Source: Candidatus Brachythrix odensensis
Lineage (GTDB): Bacteria; Chloroflexota; Anaerolineae; J036; Brachytrichaceae
Assembly: GCA_016714465.1 (NCBI GenBank)
Contig: JADKDT010000005.1
Span: 186,001-250,000, forward strand
DNA length: 64,000 nt
Direction of reading: 5' to 3'
The position numbers and the translations under genes are program-made. Numbering within the stretch: position 1 is the stretch's first letter; each line of letters opens with the position of its first letter. Under the pieces are notes generated by a model that saw only the letters and a program-made list of their open reading frames with translations, made no database searches and was not told the DNA's origin. Shown one piece after another: positions 32,846 to 40,735 of the stretch.

Positions 32846-34972
32846 ATGTCGATTTCCACCCACCGAAACCCATGGATTGCCCGAGCCTTGACGATGGGCG
32901 CAATCCTCGCCGTGGCCAGCCTCGGGCGGGTCGGCCCGGCCGCCTCGCAGGAGAACGGGCCGGAGAGCGCCCAGGTCGCGGCCGGCAGCAGCTTCACCTA
33001 TCAGGGCCGCCTGGTCAAAAACGGACAGCCCGTCAACGGTCTGTGCGATCTGAGCTTTTCGCTGTGGGATGCCGCCTCGAGCGGCGGCTTCGTCAACAGC
33101 AATACGATCCCGACCCAGCCCATCACCAACGGCCTGTTCACCGTACACGTCGACTTCGGGACGAGCCCCTTCATCGGCGAGGCGCGCTGGATCGAGACCG
33201 CCGTCCGCTGCCCGCCCGATGCGGGTTACACCACGCTCAGCCCGCGCACCCGCCTGACCGCCGCGCCGTATGCCCTCTACGCGCTCAACAACTGGGCGCT
33301 CGGCGGTAACAGCGGGACGGGCGGGAATGGGTTTGTCGGCACGATCGACAACACCGCCCTGACCATCGGGGTGAACGGCACGGGCGCGCTGAGGTTCTAT
33401 CCGAACGCGAACAGCCCGAATCTTGTTGGCGGCTATTCTGGCAACTACTTCACGCCCACGATCTATGGCGCGACGATCGCGGGCGGCGGCTCATTCTTTT
33501 ACGAGAATCGGGTGCTGAATACCTTCGGCAGCGTGGGCGGCGGACGGGGCAACCAGGCCGACGGCTACGGGTCCACGATCGCGGGCGGTATCGACAGCAA
33601 AGCGGTCGGCGATTACGCCACGGTTGCGGGCGGGCTTCACAATTACGCCACCGGCAGTTCGTCCGGGATCGGGGGCGGCTTCTATAACGTCGCCAGTGGC
33701 TATGTTTCCTATATCGGCGGGGGTGATCTCAACGTGGCCTCCACCCAGAACGCCACGATCGGGGGCGGATACAGCAATACTGTGTCGGGCGGGCAATTGA
33801 TCGCCAACGGCACCATCGGGGGTGGCGTATTCAACGCTAACTCGGGCTTTGCGGCGACGATCGCGGGCGGGCACGGCAACCAGGCCACCGGCGAGTGGGC
33901 GTCGATGGGCGGGGGCGGGTTCAACGCGGCCTCGGGCCGCAGCGGCACGGTCAGCGGGGGCGAGTCCAACGTTGCGGCCGGCCCCGGATCCACGGTCGGC
34001 GGCGGGGGCTGGAACGGCGGCGGCACCAGCGGCAACCAGGCCAACGGACCCGCCTCGACCATCGGCGGTGGTTTCGGAAACGCCATCTCCCCCGATGGTG
34101 ACTATGGCGTGATCGGCGGCGGGCAGGCGAATGCCATTTCCGCGCCGCCCGGCTCGAACCTGAAGATCGCCACGATCGGCGGCGGCTACAACAACAAGGT
34201 GACCCTGGGCGGCGGGACGGTGGGCGGCGGCAACAGCAACACCGCGGGCAACTTCGACGCGACAGTGGCCGGCGGAAGCAACAACACCGCCAGCGGACCG
34301 GGGGCGATGGTTCCCGGTGGCATCAGCAACCTGGCTCAGGGCTACACCAGCTTCGCCGCCGGCCGGCGGGCCAAAGCCAACAACGATGGCTGCTTTGCCT
34401 GGGCCGATTCGAATGATTTTGACTTCGCGTGCGGGAACAATAATGCATTCACCGCCCGGGCCACCGGCGGGGTCTATTTCGTCTCGGCCATCAACGGCGC
34501 CGGAACCGCAACGGCCGGAGTTCAGTTGCCGATCGGAGGCAACGCCTGGGCGGCGCTCAGCGACCAGAACAGCAAAGCCAACTTCGCGCCCATCGATGGC
34601 CGCGCGGTCATGGAGAAGCTGGCCCGCATCCCGATCAGCACCTGGAACTACAAGACCCAGGACGAGGCGATCCGCCACATCGGCCCGATGGCCCAGGATT
34701 TCGCGGCGGCGTTCAATGTGGGCGAGGATGACAAACACATCACCACCATCGACGCGGACGGCGTTTCGCTGGCCGCCCTCCAGGGGCTGTATCAGATTGT
34801 GCAGGAGAAGGATCAGCGCATCACCCAGCTCGAGCGCGAGGTGGCGTCCTTGAAGCAGGCCGGCCCGCCCGATCAGCCGGTCAATTTCTCCAACATCGTG
34901 AGTTTGGTTGCCCTTGCGGGCGTGGCGCTGCTTGGGCTCGGCTTGCGCCGGAAGACGGCGCAGGCAGTGTGA
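32846..34972 (+). CDS. surface adhesin-like protein with YadA-like head repeats and S74 intramolecular-chaperone domain
   Basis: A 708-residue exported protein. Residues 1-34 form a signal peptide (IARALTMGAILAVASLG). A SSFTYQGRLVKNGQPVNG domain follows. Residues about 190-520 are short GGG..N.A.G repeats, typical of trimeric YadA-like head coils. Residue 570 onward has the S74 chaperone (ALSDQNSKANF; Ser572 and Lys577 would be catalytic), then a Leu-rich coiled coil (QEKDQRITQLEREVASL) and a final membrane helix (SLVALAGVALLGLGLRRK). The S74 domain normally trims itself off after trimer folding. Here the anchor lies behind the cut, so cleavage could free the head. Strong Shine-Dalgarno CCGGAGG is about 9 nt before the ATG. 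Confidence 0.85.
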   Translation: MSISTHRNPWIARALTMGAILAVASLGRVGPAASQENGPESAQVAAGSSFTYQGRLVKNGQPVNGLCDLSFSLWDAASSGGFVNSNTIPTQPITNGLFTVHVDFGTSPFIGEARWIETAVRCPPDAGYTTLSPRTRLTAAPYALYALNNWALGGNSGTGGNGFVGTIDNTALTIGVNGTGALRFYPNANSPNLVGGYSGNYFTPTIYGATIAGGGSFFYENRVLNTFGSVGGGRGNQADGYGSTIAGGIDSKAVGDYATVAGGLHNYATGSSSGIGGGFYNVASGYVSYIGGGDLNVASTQNATIGGGYSNTVSGGQLIANGTIGGGVFNANSGFAATIAGGHGNQATGEWASMGGGGFNAASGRSGTVSGGESNVAAGPGSTVGGGGWNGGGTSGNQANGPASTIGGGFGNAISPDGDYGVIGGGQANAISAPPGSNLKIATIGGGYNNKVTLGGGTVGGGNSNTAGNFDATVAGGSNNTASGPGAMVPGGISNLAQGYTSFAAGRRAKANNDGCFAWADSNDFDFACGNNNAFTARATGGVYFVSAINGAGTATAGVQLPIGGNAWAALSDQNSKANFAPIDGRAVMEKLARIPISTWNYKTQDEAIRHIGPMAQDFAAAFNVGEDDKHITTIDADGVSLAALQGLYQIVQEKDQRITQLEREVASLKQAGPPDQPVNFSNIVSLVALAGVALLGLGLRRKTAQAV

Positions 34973-35072
34973 TCAGGTTTGATCAGGTGAGCAAGGTGTG
35001 ATCAGGTGGGTAAGGTTTGATCAAGTGGAATACTTGATCAAACCTTATCCACCTGATCACACCTGATCAAAC
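34968..35072. repeat. TGATCA-type intergenic palindrome, copy 2
   Basis: Several GGTGTGATCAGGT/GGTTTGATCA units. The main arms 34994-35026 and 35032-35064 pair over 33 bp with one G:U and a GGAAT loop. The plus-strand adhesin stop (34970-34972) and the minus-strand HAD gene stop (35057-35059) both use a TGA of the repeat. It has the same unit and same arrangement as copy 1 at 645-695. Confidence 0.9.
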
Positions 35073-35908
35073 CCATTTAGCACAAACCGCTCAATTGCCA
35101 CGGCCGCCCCGTCCTCGTCGAGCGATGGCGCGATCCAGCGGGCCGACTGCTTGACCATATCCGAGGCCTGGCCCATCGCCACGCCCAGCCCTGCCCAGGC
35201 CCGCATCGTCAAATCGCTCTCCTGGTCGCCGATGGCCATGACCTCTTCCTGCTGAATGCCCAGGCTTTCGGCCAGGCGGGCCAGCCCGGCGCCCTTGTGC
35301 GCGCCCAACGGATTGACCTCCGCGAACATCGCATGCGACTGGACCACGATCGCCCGGTGGCCGACGAATTCGCGCAGCAGGGTCACCGCCTCGGCCGTGT
35401 ATTCGGCGTTCATGGCGAAAATCAGCTTGTCCGGGTCCGTGTCGCCGGCCACATGGCACAAATCGGCGACCAGATGCGGCTCCATCGAGCTGAGCAGCTT
35501 GCCGTAGAACTGGTCCGAGAAGATCTTGCGCTGGATGTAGATCTCGTTGTCGTGATACAGGATGGTGTGCCAGTGCGGATGGGCCGCCGCGAATTGGACG
35601 ATCTCACAGGCCAATTCGCGATCCAGCCGCAGGATGCTCAGGGTCTGATCGGTTGCGAAGTCATACAGCTCGCCGCCCTGGCCGCATACCACCGGCGCGT
35701 TGACACCGAGCATCTCGGCGAAGCGGCGGGTGGTTGGCACATTCCGCCCGGTGGCGATGGTGATTCGCACGCCGCGCGCAACGGCCGCGCGCAAGGCGGC
35801 CAGCACCCGCGGCGTGGCGACCTGATCGTGGCCGAGCACGGTCCCGTCCAGATCGACGGCGATGAGTTTGATGGGGGCCGGGGGCAACCCGGCGTCGTTT
35901 TGGGTCAT
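35057..35908 (-). CDS. Cof-type HAD-IIB family phosphatase
   Basis: A 283-residue HAD-superfamily phosphatase. Motif I is IAVDLDGTVLG (~16-26; nucleophile Asp), motif II is ITIATGRN (~49-56), and motif III/IV is near the C-terminus with MAIGDQESDLTMRAWAGLGVAMG (~226-248). The IIB cap lies between. It probably dephosphorylates sugar phosphates, flavin mononucleotide or similar small metabolites. It overlaps the prmC gene by 4 nt (ATGA) as the last gene of a prfA-prmC-HAD run. Its TGA is supplied by the palindrome. Confidence 0.92.
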   Translation of the reverse strand: MTQNDAGLPPAPIKLIAVDLDGTVLGHDQVATPRVLAALRAAVARGVRITIATGRNVPTTRRFAEMLGVNAPVVCGQGGELYDFATDQTLSILRLDRELACEIVQFAAAHPHWHTILYHDNEIYIQRKIFSDQFYGKLLSSMEPHLVADLCHVAGDTDPDKLIFAMNAEYTAEAVTLLREFVGHRAIVVQSHAMFAEVNPLGAHKGAGLARLAESLGIQQEEVMAIGDQESDLTMRAWAGLGVAMGQASDMVKQSARWIAPSLDEDGAAVAIERFVLNGFDQV

Positions 35909-36765
35909 GATTCGAACTCGATGGCGATCACCCGGTCGAGCCGGGCAAGGTCCTGCAGGATGCGCGCGCGCGCATCGGGAAAAGCGGCCTGGGCGAGATC
36001 GCGGGCGGCCGGGCCCTGGCTCGCCCCGACCTCGAGCCAGACATGCCGCAGCGCTGCGCGGCGGACGGCGTCGCCGCTGAGTTGGGCGAGCAGTCGGCGG
36101 ACCAGATCGAGCCCGTCGGCCCCGCCGTCCAGGGCGACCCGCGGCTCGTGGGCCTGGATCTCGGGCGGGAGCATGTCGATCTCCTCACGGGTGACATAGG
36201 GCAGATTGGCCACCACGATCGGGGCCAGATCTGGCACGTTGGTCAGCAGATCGCTCTCGAGGAACGTCACCCGCGCGCCAAGCCGATCCGCGTTCTCGCG
36301 GGCCAGGCTGAGCGCGTCGGCCGACACGTCGCAGGCGATGACGTGGGCCCCGGGGGCCCCTAAGGCGATGGCGATGGCCGCGGCTCCGCTGCCGGTGCCC
36401 ACGTCGATCACGGCGGCTCCTGCGGGCAGAGCCCGCAGAGCCGCAAGGGTCAGGTCGACCAGCATCTCGGTCTCGGGCCGCGGGATGAGCGCGCGCGGGT
36501 CGATTTTGAGCGTGATGCCGTGGAAGCCGCGCTCGCCCAGGACATACGCCAGGGGCTCGCGCGCGGCAACCCGTTCGAGGAGCGATTCGAGGGTCTGCGC
36601 CTGGGCATCAGGCAGGGTCTCATCGTCGTGGGCGAGCAGCCACTCGCGCGGGCGGCCGGTCGCCACGCTCAGAAGCTGGCGGGCCGTGTTCGCAGGAGCG
36701 TCCACCCCCGCCCCATCCAGCCGCGCAATCGCCGCGCGCAATGCGACTTGAATCGTGAGCCTCAT
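35905..36765 (-). CDS. prmC: peptide chain release factor N5-glutamine methyltransferase
   Basis: A 286-residue class I methyltransferase. An N-terminal helical release-factor-binding domain (residues 1-90) ends with ERVAAREPLAYVLGERGF, characteristic of PrmC. Motif I is VIDVGTGSGAAAIAIALG (~118-135). The normal NPPY catalytic motif appears as NLPYV (~190-194), as in some other bacterial PrmC proteins, so the Gln-binding residue is altered at the second position. It methylates the GGQ glutamine of release factors, and its gene sits directly 3' of prfA, the usual partner. A polypurine palindrome (36787-36842) separates the two. Confidence 0.93.
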   Translation of the reverse strand: MRLTIQVALRAAIARLDGAGVDAPANTARQLLSVATGRPREWLLAHDDETLPDAQAQTLESLLERVAAREPLAYVLGERGFHGITLKIDPRALIPRPETEMLVDLTLAALRALPAGAAVIDVGTGSGAAAIAIALGAPGAHVIACDVSADALSLARENADRLGARVTFLESDLLTNVPDLAPIVVANLPYVTREEIDMLPPEIQAHEPRVALDGGADGLDLVRRLLAQLSGDAVRRAALRHVWLEVGASQGPAARDLAQAAFPDARARILQDLARLDRVIAIEFES

Positions 36766-36786
36766 GCGGGCGTTTTGTTTTGCAGC

Positions 36787-36842
36787 AGAAGAAAGGAAGA
36801 AGGGAGAGGGGATATTTTCTTCCTTCCTTCTCCCTTTCTTCT
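36787..36842. repeat. purine-rich AGAAGAAAGGAAGAAGG palindrome, copy 1 (prfA-prmC)
   Basis: The left side is AGAAGAAAGG, mostly purines; the right side is mostly pyrimidines and complementary over about 19 bp with two G:U pairs. It lies 20 nt after the prfA stop and 21 nt before the prmC start on the minus strand, inside an operon that in most bacteria is uninterrupted. Confidence 0.82.
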
Positions 36843-36862
36843 AACGAAGGCAACACGATGGC

Positions 36863-37930
36863 CTAAAGCCCGCTGTCGCGCAGCCGGCGGGCCTGCTCGT
36901 CCGAGGTGAGCGAATCGATGAACTCGTCGAGGTCGCCATTCAAGATCGCCTCGAGCCGATACAGCGACACCTCGATCCGGTGGTCGGTCACTCGATTCTG
37001 GGGGAAGTTGTAGGTCCGGATCTTCTCGCTCCGGTCGCCGGTCCCGATCTGATCGCGTTTTTGCTGGCTGAGCGCGTCGGCCTGCTTCTGCTGCTGCATG
37101 TCATACAGCCGGGCGCGCAGAATGCTCATCGCCCGCAGCCGGTTCTGGGTCTGGCTGCGCTCGTCCTGGCACTGCACCACCAGCCCGCTGGGTTTGTGGA
37201 TGATCCTGACCGCCGACTCGTTCTTCTGCACGTTCTGGCCGCCCGCGCCGCGCGAGCGATACGTCTCGATGGTCAGGTCGCCATCGGGGATGTTGACCTC
37301 GACGTCCTGGGCCTCGGGCAGCACCGCCACGGTCACTGTGCTGGTATGAATCCGGCCGCTCGACTCGGTGGTCGGGATGCGCTGGACGCGGTGCACCCCG
37401 CTCTCGAATTTGAGCCGGGCGTAGGCGCCCTTGCCGGTCACGCCAAAGACCACTTCCTTGAACCCGCCGATGCCGGTCTCGCTCTCGTCGAGCAGCTCGG
37501 TCTTGAGCCGGTGCCCGTCGGCGTAGCGCTGATACATCCGGAAGAGCTCGGCCGCGAACAGGCCTGCCTCGTCGCCGCCCGCGCCGGCCCGGATTTCGAC
37601 GATGACGTTGCGGTCATCCCGGGGGTCCTTGGGCAGCAGCAGCTCGCGGGCTTTGGCGGTGAGGGCTTCGATCTTGTCCTGCAGGGGCTTCATCTCGGCC
37701 TGGCCCATTTCGGCCATCTCGGGGTCGCTGCCGGAGGCCATGGCGCTGGCGTCGGCCAGCTCGGCCCGGGCTTTTTGCAGCTCGGCCCAGGTCTCGACGA
37801 CCGGGATGAGATCGCTGCGCTCCTTGGCCACCCCCGCATAACGGGTGTAATCGCTCGCCAGGGCCGGATCGGCCATCTGCTCGGTCAACTGCTGGAATTT
37901 TGCCGCGAGGGCGGCTAAACGCTCTTCCAT
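36863..37930 (-). CDS. prfA: peptide chain release factor 1
   Basis: A 355-residue class I release factor, the usual length. The GGQ peptidyl-tRNA hydrolysis motif is in RSRGAGGQNVQKNESAVR (~228-245). The domain order is normal: helical domain 1, IVEIRAGAGGDEA (~111-123), then the stop-codon recognition domain and GGQ, ending in RVTDHRI. It recognises UAA and UAG. The ATG at 37928-37930 is used because the protein begins with MEERLAAL and a TATAAT lies 12 nt upstream; an upstream frame to 38071 crosses a palindrome. The prmC gene follows. Confidence 0.96.
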   Translation of the reverse strand: MEERLAALAAKFQQLTEQMADPALASDYTRYAGVAKERSDLIPVVETWAELQKARAELADASAMASGSDPEMAEMGQAEMKPLQDKIEALTAKARELLLPKDPRDDRNVIVEIRAGAGGDEAGLFAAELFRMYQRYADGHRLKTELLDESETGIGGFKEVVFGVTGKGAYARLKFESGVHRVQRIPTTESSGRIHTSTVTVAVLPEAQDVEVNIPDGDLTIETYRSRGAGGQNVQKNESAVRIIHKPSGLVVQCQDERSQTQNRLRAMSILRARLYDMQQQKQADALSQQKRDQIGTGDRSEKIRTYNFPQNRVTDHRIEVSLYRLEAILNGDLDEFIDSLTSDEQARRLRDSGL

Positions 37931-37942
37931 AAGGGGAAGAAG

Positions 37943-37948
37943 ATTATA
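37943..37948 (-). promoter_or_regulatory. -10 box of prfA, 12 nt from the start codon
   Basis: TATAAT on the minus strand at 37943-37948. No good -35 hexamer is visible (TTTCTG at weak 15-nt spacing). The distance to the start codon implies a leader of about 5 nt, so prfA is likely to be translated from a nearly leaderless mRNA. Confidence 0.5.
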
Positions 37949-37976
37949 CCGGCCGGGGGAATGCAGAAAGGATTTA

Positions 37977-38046
37977 TCCGCAGATTCACGCAGATTGACG
38001 CCGATTTCCTTATTTGAATCGGCGTCAATCTGCGTGAATCTGCGGA
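37977..38046. repeat. CGCAGATTCACGCAGATT palindrome, copy 1
   Basis: Arms 37977-38006 and 38017-38046 are perfect 30-bp complements (TCCGCAGATTCACGCAGATT...) with a 10-nt loop TCCTTATTTG. It lies between divergent prfA and the sugar nucleotidyltransferase gene at 38076, not after a stop codon. Copy 2 at 51823-51917 shares the outer sequence. Confidence 0.9.
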
Positions 38047-38075
38047 CAAAACAGAATGAGTGACAATTCACCCCA

Positions 38076-39332
38076 ATGACGCTTCCTCAGTTGGTCATCC
38101 TCGCCGGCGGCCTGGGTACGCGCCTGCGCGGGGTCGTCGACGACCGGCCCAAGCCGATGGCCCTCGTCCACGGCCGGCCCTTCCTCGAGCGCCTGCTGGC
38201 CGCCTTTCGCGCCCAGGGCTTCACCCGGGCCCTGATCTGCGCCGGCTACAGGGCCGAGATGATCCAGGCCCATTTTGGGGAGGGCGGGGCGATCGGCATG
38301 ACCCTGAGCTACTCGCTCGAGCCTGAAGGCGCATTGCTCGGCACCGCCGGCGCGCTCCGCCATGCCGCCCCGCTGCTCGAGCCGACTTTTATGCTTGTCA
38401 ACGGCGACACTTACCTCGAGGCCGATCTGGCCGCCTTCTCCGAGCGCTGCGCGCCCGGAGAAGGTTGCACCGTTGGACTGATCCGGGTCCCCGACGCCGG
38501 GCGCTACGGCGCGGTCGAGCTCGCCGCCGATGGCGCCATCACCCGCTTCGCCGAGAAGTCCTCGGCGGCCGAGGGGCTGATCAACGCCGGGGTGTATGTC
38601 GTCGACCGGGCGGTGCTGGACGACTTTCCCAATCTCAGCCCGCTCTCGCTCGAGCGGGATGTCTTTCCGGGCCTCGCCTCGCGAGGAATGCTGCGAGGCG
38701 TTATCCTTGACGGCACGATGATCGACATTGGCACCCCCGACAGCTACGCCGCCTTCCAGTTCAGCGACATGATCGCCGATCAACTCAAGGAGAGCGCGCA
38801 GGTCAAGCTCAAGACCATCGAGGCGTGCGGGCCGGCCATCGCCCGGGCCGCCCAGGCCTTGGTGGCCTGCTACCGGGCCGGCGGACAGACCCTGTGGTGC
38901 GGCAACGGCGGAAGCGCCGCCGACGCCCAGCACCTGGTTGGCGAGCTGGTCAGCAAACTGACGATGGAGCGCAAGGCCCTGCCGGCCATCGCCCTGGGCA
39001 CCAATAGCTCGATCATCAGCGCCATTGCCAATGACTACGCCTACGACCAGGTCTTCGTGCGCCAGGTCGAGGCCTTCACCCGGCCCGGCGACGTGCTGAT
39101 CGCGATTTCGACCAGCGGCAACAGCGCCAGCGTGCGCGAAGCCGTCCTGCGCGCGCGGACTCTGGGCGCGACGGTGATCGGGTTGACCGGGCGAGGCGGC
39201 GGCGCGCTCGCGCCGGTCTGCGACATCGCCATCGTGGTGCCCTCCGACAGCACCCAGCGCATCCAGGAGACCCACATCGCGATCGGGCACATTTTGTGTG
39301 ACGCGGTGGAGAAGGGTTTGTTTTCGAGTTGA
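38076..39332 (+). CDS. bifunctional sugar-1-phosphate nucleotidyltransferase / SIS phosphoheptose isomerase
   Basis: A 418-residue fusion. The N-terminal nucleotidyltransferase (1-235) has the dinucleotide-binding AGGLGTRLRGVVDDRPKPM motif (~10-28), the KPM Lys, and later GTAGALRHA and LVNGDTYL (~88-110). The C-terminal SIS domain (~240-418) has CGNGGSAADAQH (phosphate loop) and ISTSGNSASVREA, matching GmhA. The pair resembles HddC/GmhA of GDP-D-glycero-D-manno-heptose synthesis, normally two separate proteins, so the fusion would cover first and last activities (the kinase and phosphatase steps are not here). It precedes two glycosyltransferases and probably feeds a surface glycan. The substrate could also be another sugar phosphate. 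Confidence 0.82.
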   Translation: MTLPQLVILAGGLGTRLRGVVDDRPKPMALVHGRPFLERLLAAFRAQGFTRALICAGYRAEMIQAHFGEGGAIGMTLSYSLEPEGALLGTAGALRHAAPLLEPTFMLVNGDTYLEADLAAFSERCAPGEGCTVGLIRVPDAGRYGAVELAADGAITRFAEKSSAAEGLINAGVYVVDRAVLDDFPNLSPLSLERDVFPGLASRGMLRGVILDGTMIDIGTPDSYAAFQFSDMIADQLKESAQVKLKTIEACGPAIARAAQALVACYRAGGQTLWCGNGGSAADAQHLVGELVSKLTMERKALPAIALGTNSSIISAIANDYAYDQVFVRQVEAFTRPGDVLIAISTSGNSASVREAVLRARTLGATVIGLTGRGGGALAPVCDIAIVVPSDSTQRIQETHIAIGHILCDAVEKGLFSS

Positions 39333-40479
39333 ACCTCTTCTTCGACGCCCGCGTCATCCAGGACCATTTCCCCGGCATTGGCCGTTATGCGTGGAACCTG
39401 CTGGCCGCCCTGCCGAAGCATTTGGGGCCAACGGACGGTCTGACGATCCTGCACGACCCGCGGGCGAAGAACACCCGCTTTGACGTCGCGGCTCTGGCGC
39501 ATCCGGCCGCGCGGCTGGTCGAGACCACGACCCCGATCTTTGGGCTGTCCAACGCCCTGAAGAACCCCGCGCCGCGGGATGCGATCGCCCACTTCCCGTA
39601 CTACGTCCGCCCCTGGTCCCGCCGCGGGCCGAGCGTGACGACGCTTTACGACGCGATCTCGTTTCTCTACCCGCAGCTCATCCCCTCAGCGGCGACCCGG
39701 CTGATGATCCGGTTGCTGACCGAAGTCGCGGTCCGAAGTAGCGACGCCTTCTTCGCCATCTCGCAGGCCACTGCCGACGCCCTCACCCGGTTGTTTCCGC
39801 CCCTGCGGGGCAAGATCACGGTGACCCATTGGCCGCCGATGCGATGTTCAACCCCCAGGCAGCCGCCGCCGGCGCGGCCGCCGCCCGGGCTCAGTTCCGC
39901 CTGCCCGAGCGCTTCGCCTTGTATCTGGCCAGCAACAAGCCCCACAAGAACCTGGTCCGCCTGGTCGAGGCCTGGACGCGCGTCATCGATGGTGCCGCGG
40001 CGCCGTCGCCGACCCTGGTGATTGCCGGGCATCAGGACCCGCGCTTCCCCGAGGCCCAGGACCGGGCAAAAGCGCTGGGCATTGGCGAGCGAGTGCGCTT
40101 CATCGGGGATGTCCCCGGCGCGGCGATGCCGGGGCTGTATGGGGCCTGCGACCTGTTTGTGTATCCCTCGCTCTACGAGGGCTTTGGGCTGACCCCGCTC
40201 GAGGCGATGGCCTGCGGCGCGCCGGTGGCCTGCTCGAACACCTCATCGCTGCCGGAGGTGGTCGGCGACGCCGCGTTGTTGTTCGACCCGCGCGACCCGG
40301 GCGCCATTGCGGCGGCCTGTCTGCGCGTGCTGGGTGAGCCCGACCTTGCGGCCGAGCTGCGCGCCAGCGGCGTCGCCCACGCGGCGACCTTCACCTGGGA
40401 TGAATGCGCCCGGCGCACGGTGGCGGTCTATCGCGCGCTTGGGAACCGCCGGGGCACTCCCCCACCGTTGTCATCCTGA
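39329..40479 (+). CDS. glycosyltransferase family 4-type protein (frameshifted)
   Basis: One GT-B gene split in two frames. The first (TTG at 39329; MNLFFDARVIQDHFPGIGRYAWN) covers the N-terminal Rossmann domain (to LRGKITVTH). The second (AADAMFNPQ... to 40479) covers the donor domain with YLASNKPHKNLVRLVEAW and SLYEGFGLTPLEAMACGAPVACS, the retaining EGFGLxxLE motif. One missing base near 39829, in the CATTGG run, joins them to a protein of about 380 residues. The TTG start overlaps the preceding stop by 4 nt (TTGA), so it is in the operon. It transfers a sugar to an unknown lipid or glycan acceptor. The stop codon TGA lies in the left arm of the repeat at 40468. Confidence 0.82.
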
Positions 40480-40680
40480 GCTCGCCCCACGTGGCATCGG
40501 CTGGGACGAGTTTTGTGGGCGAGCGAAGGACCCCTGTGACGTCGCCCCGGGCATGCGTGGATCGGCATGCGTGAGTTGTTGCCGACTTTCTGTGCTTTCG
40601 CGTCACGTCACAGGGGTCCTTCGCGCGGCCTGTTACTCGCATTTATGCATCAGCTCGCTGAGCCGCACTCAGGATGACAA
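40468..40680. repeat. CATCCTGAG/AAGGACCCCT composite inverted repeat, copy 2
   Basis: Outer arms TTGTCATCCTGAG (40468-40480) and complement (40668-40680) pair over 13 bp. Inner arms GCGAAGGACCCCTGTGACGT (40523-40542) and complement (40605-40624) pair over 20 bp. The central 62 nt differ from copy 1 (4901-5115). It begins inside the glycosyltransferase stop region. Confidence 0.88.
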
Positions 40681-40735
40681 TCTTGACGGGGCGCGCTGAG
40701 CACTCCGCGGTCGATATGCCGTATGCTCAGCCTTC

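Noticed and set aside
32635..32997. N-terminal extension of the beta-helix gene to 32997
   Set aside because: The extension crosses a palindrome and the neighbouring gene's leader and has no signal peptide; a proper signal peptide begins at 32634.
32846..34972. Considering the S74 adhesin a prophage tail-fibre gene
   Set aside because: No other phage genes are near, and the protein has its own signal peptide and a C-terminal membrane anchor, so a host surface protein is more likely.
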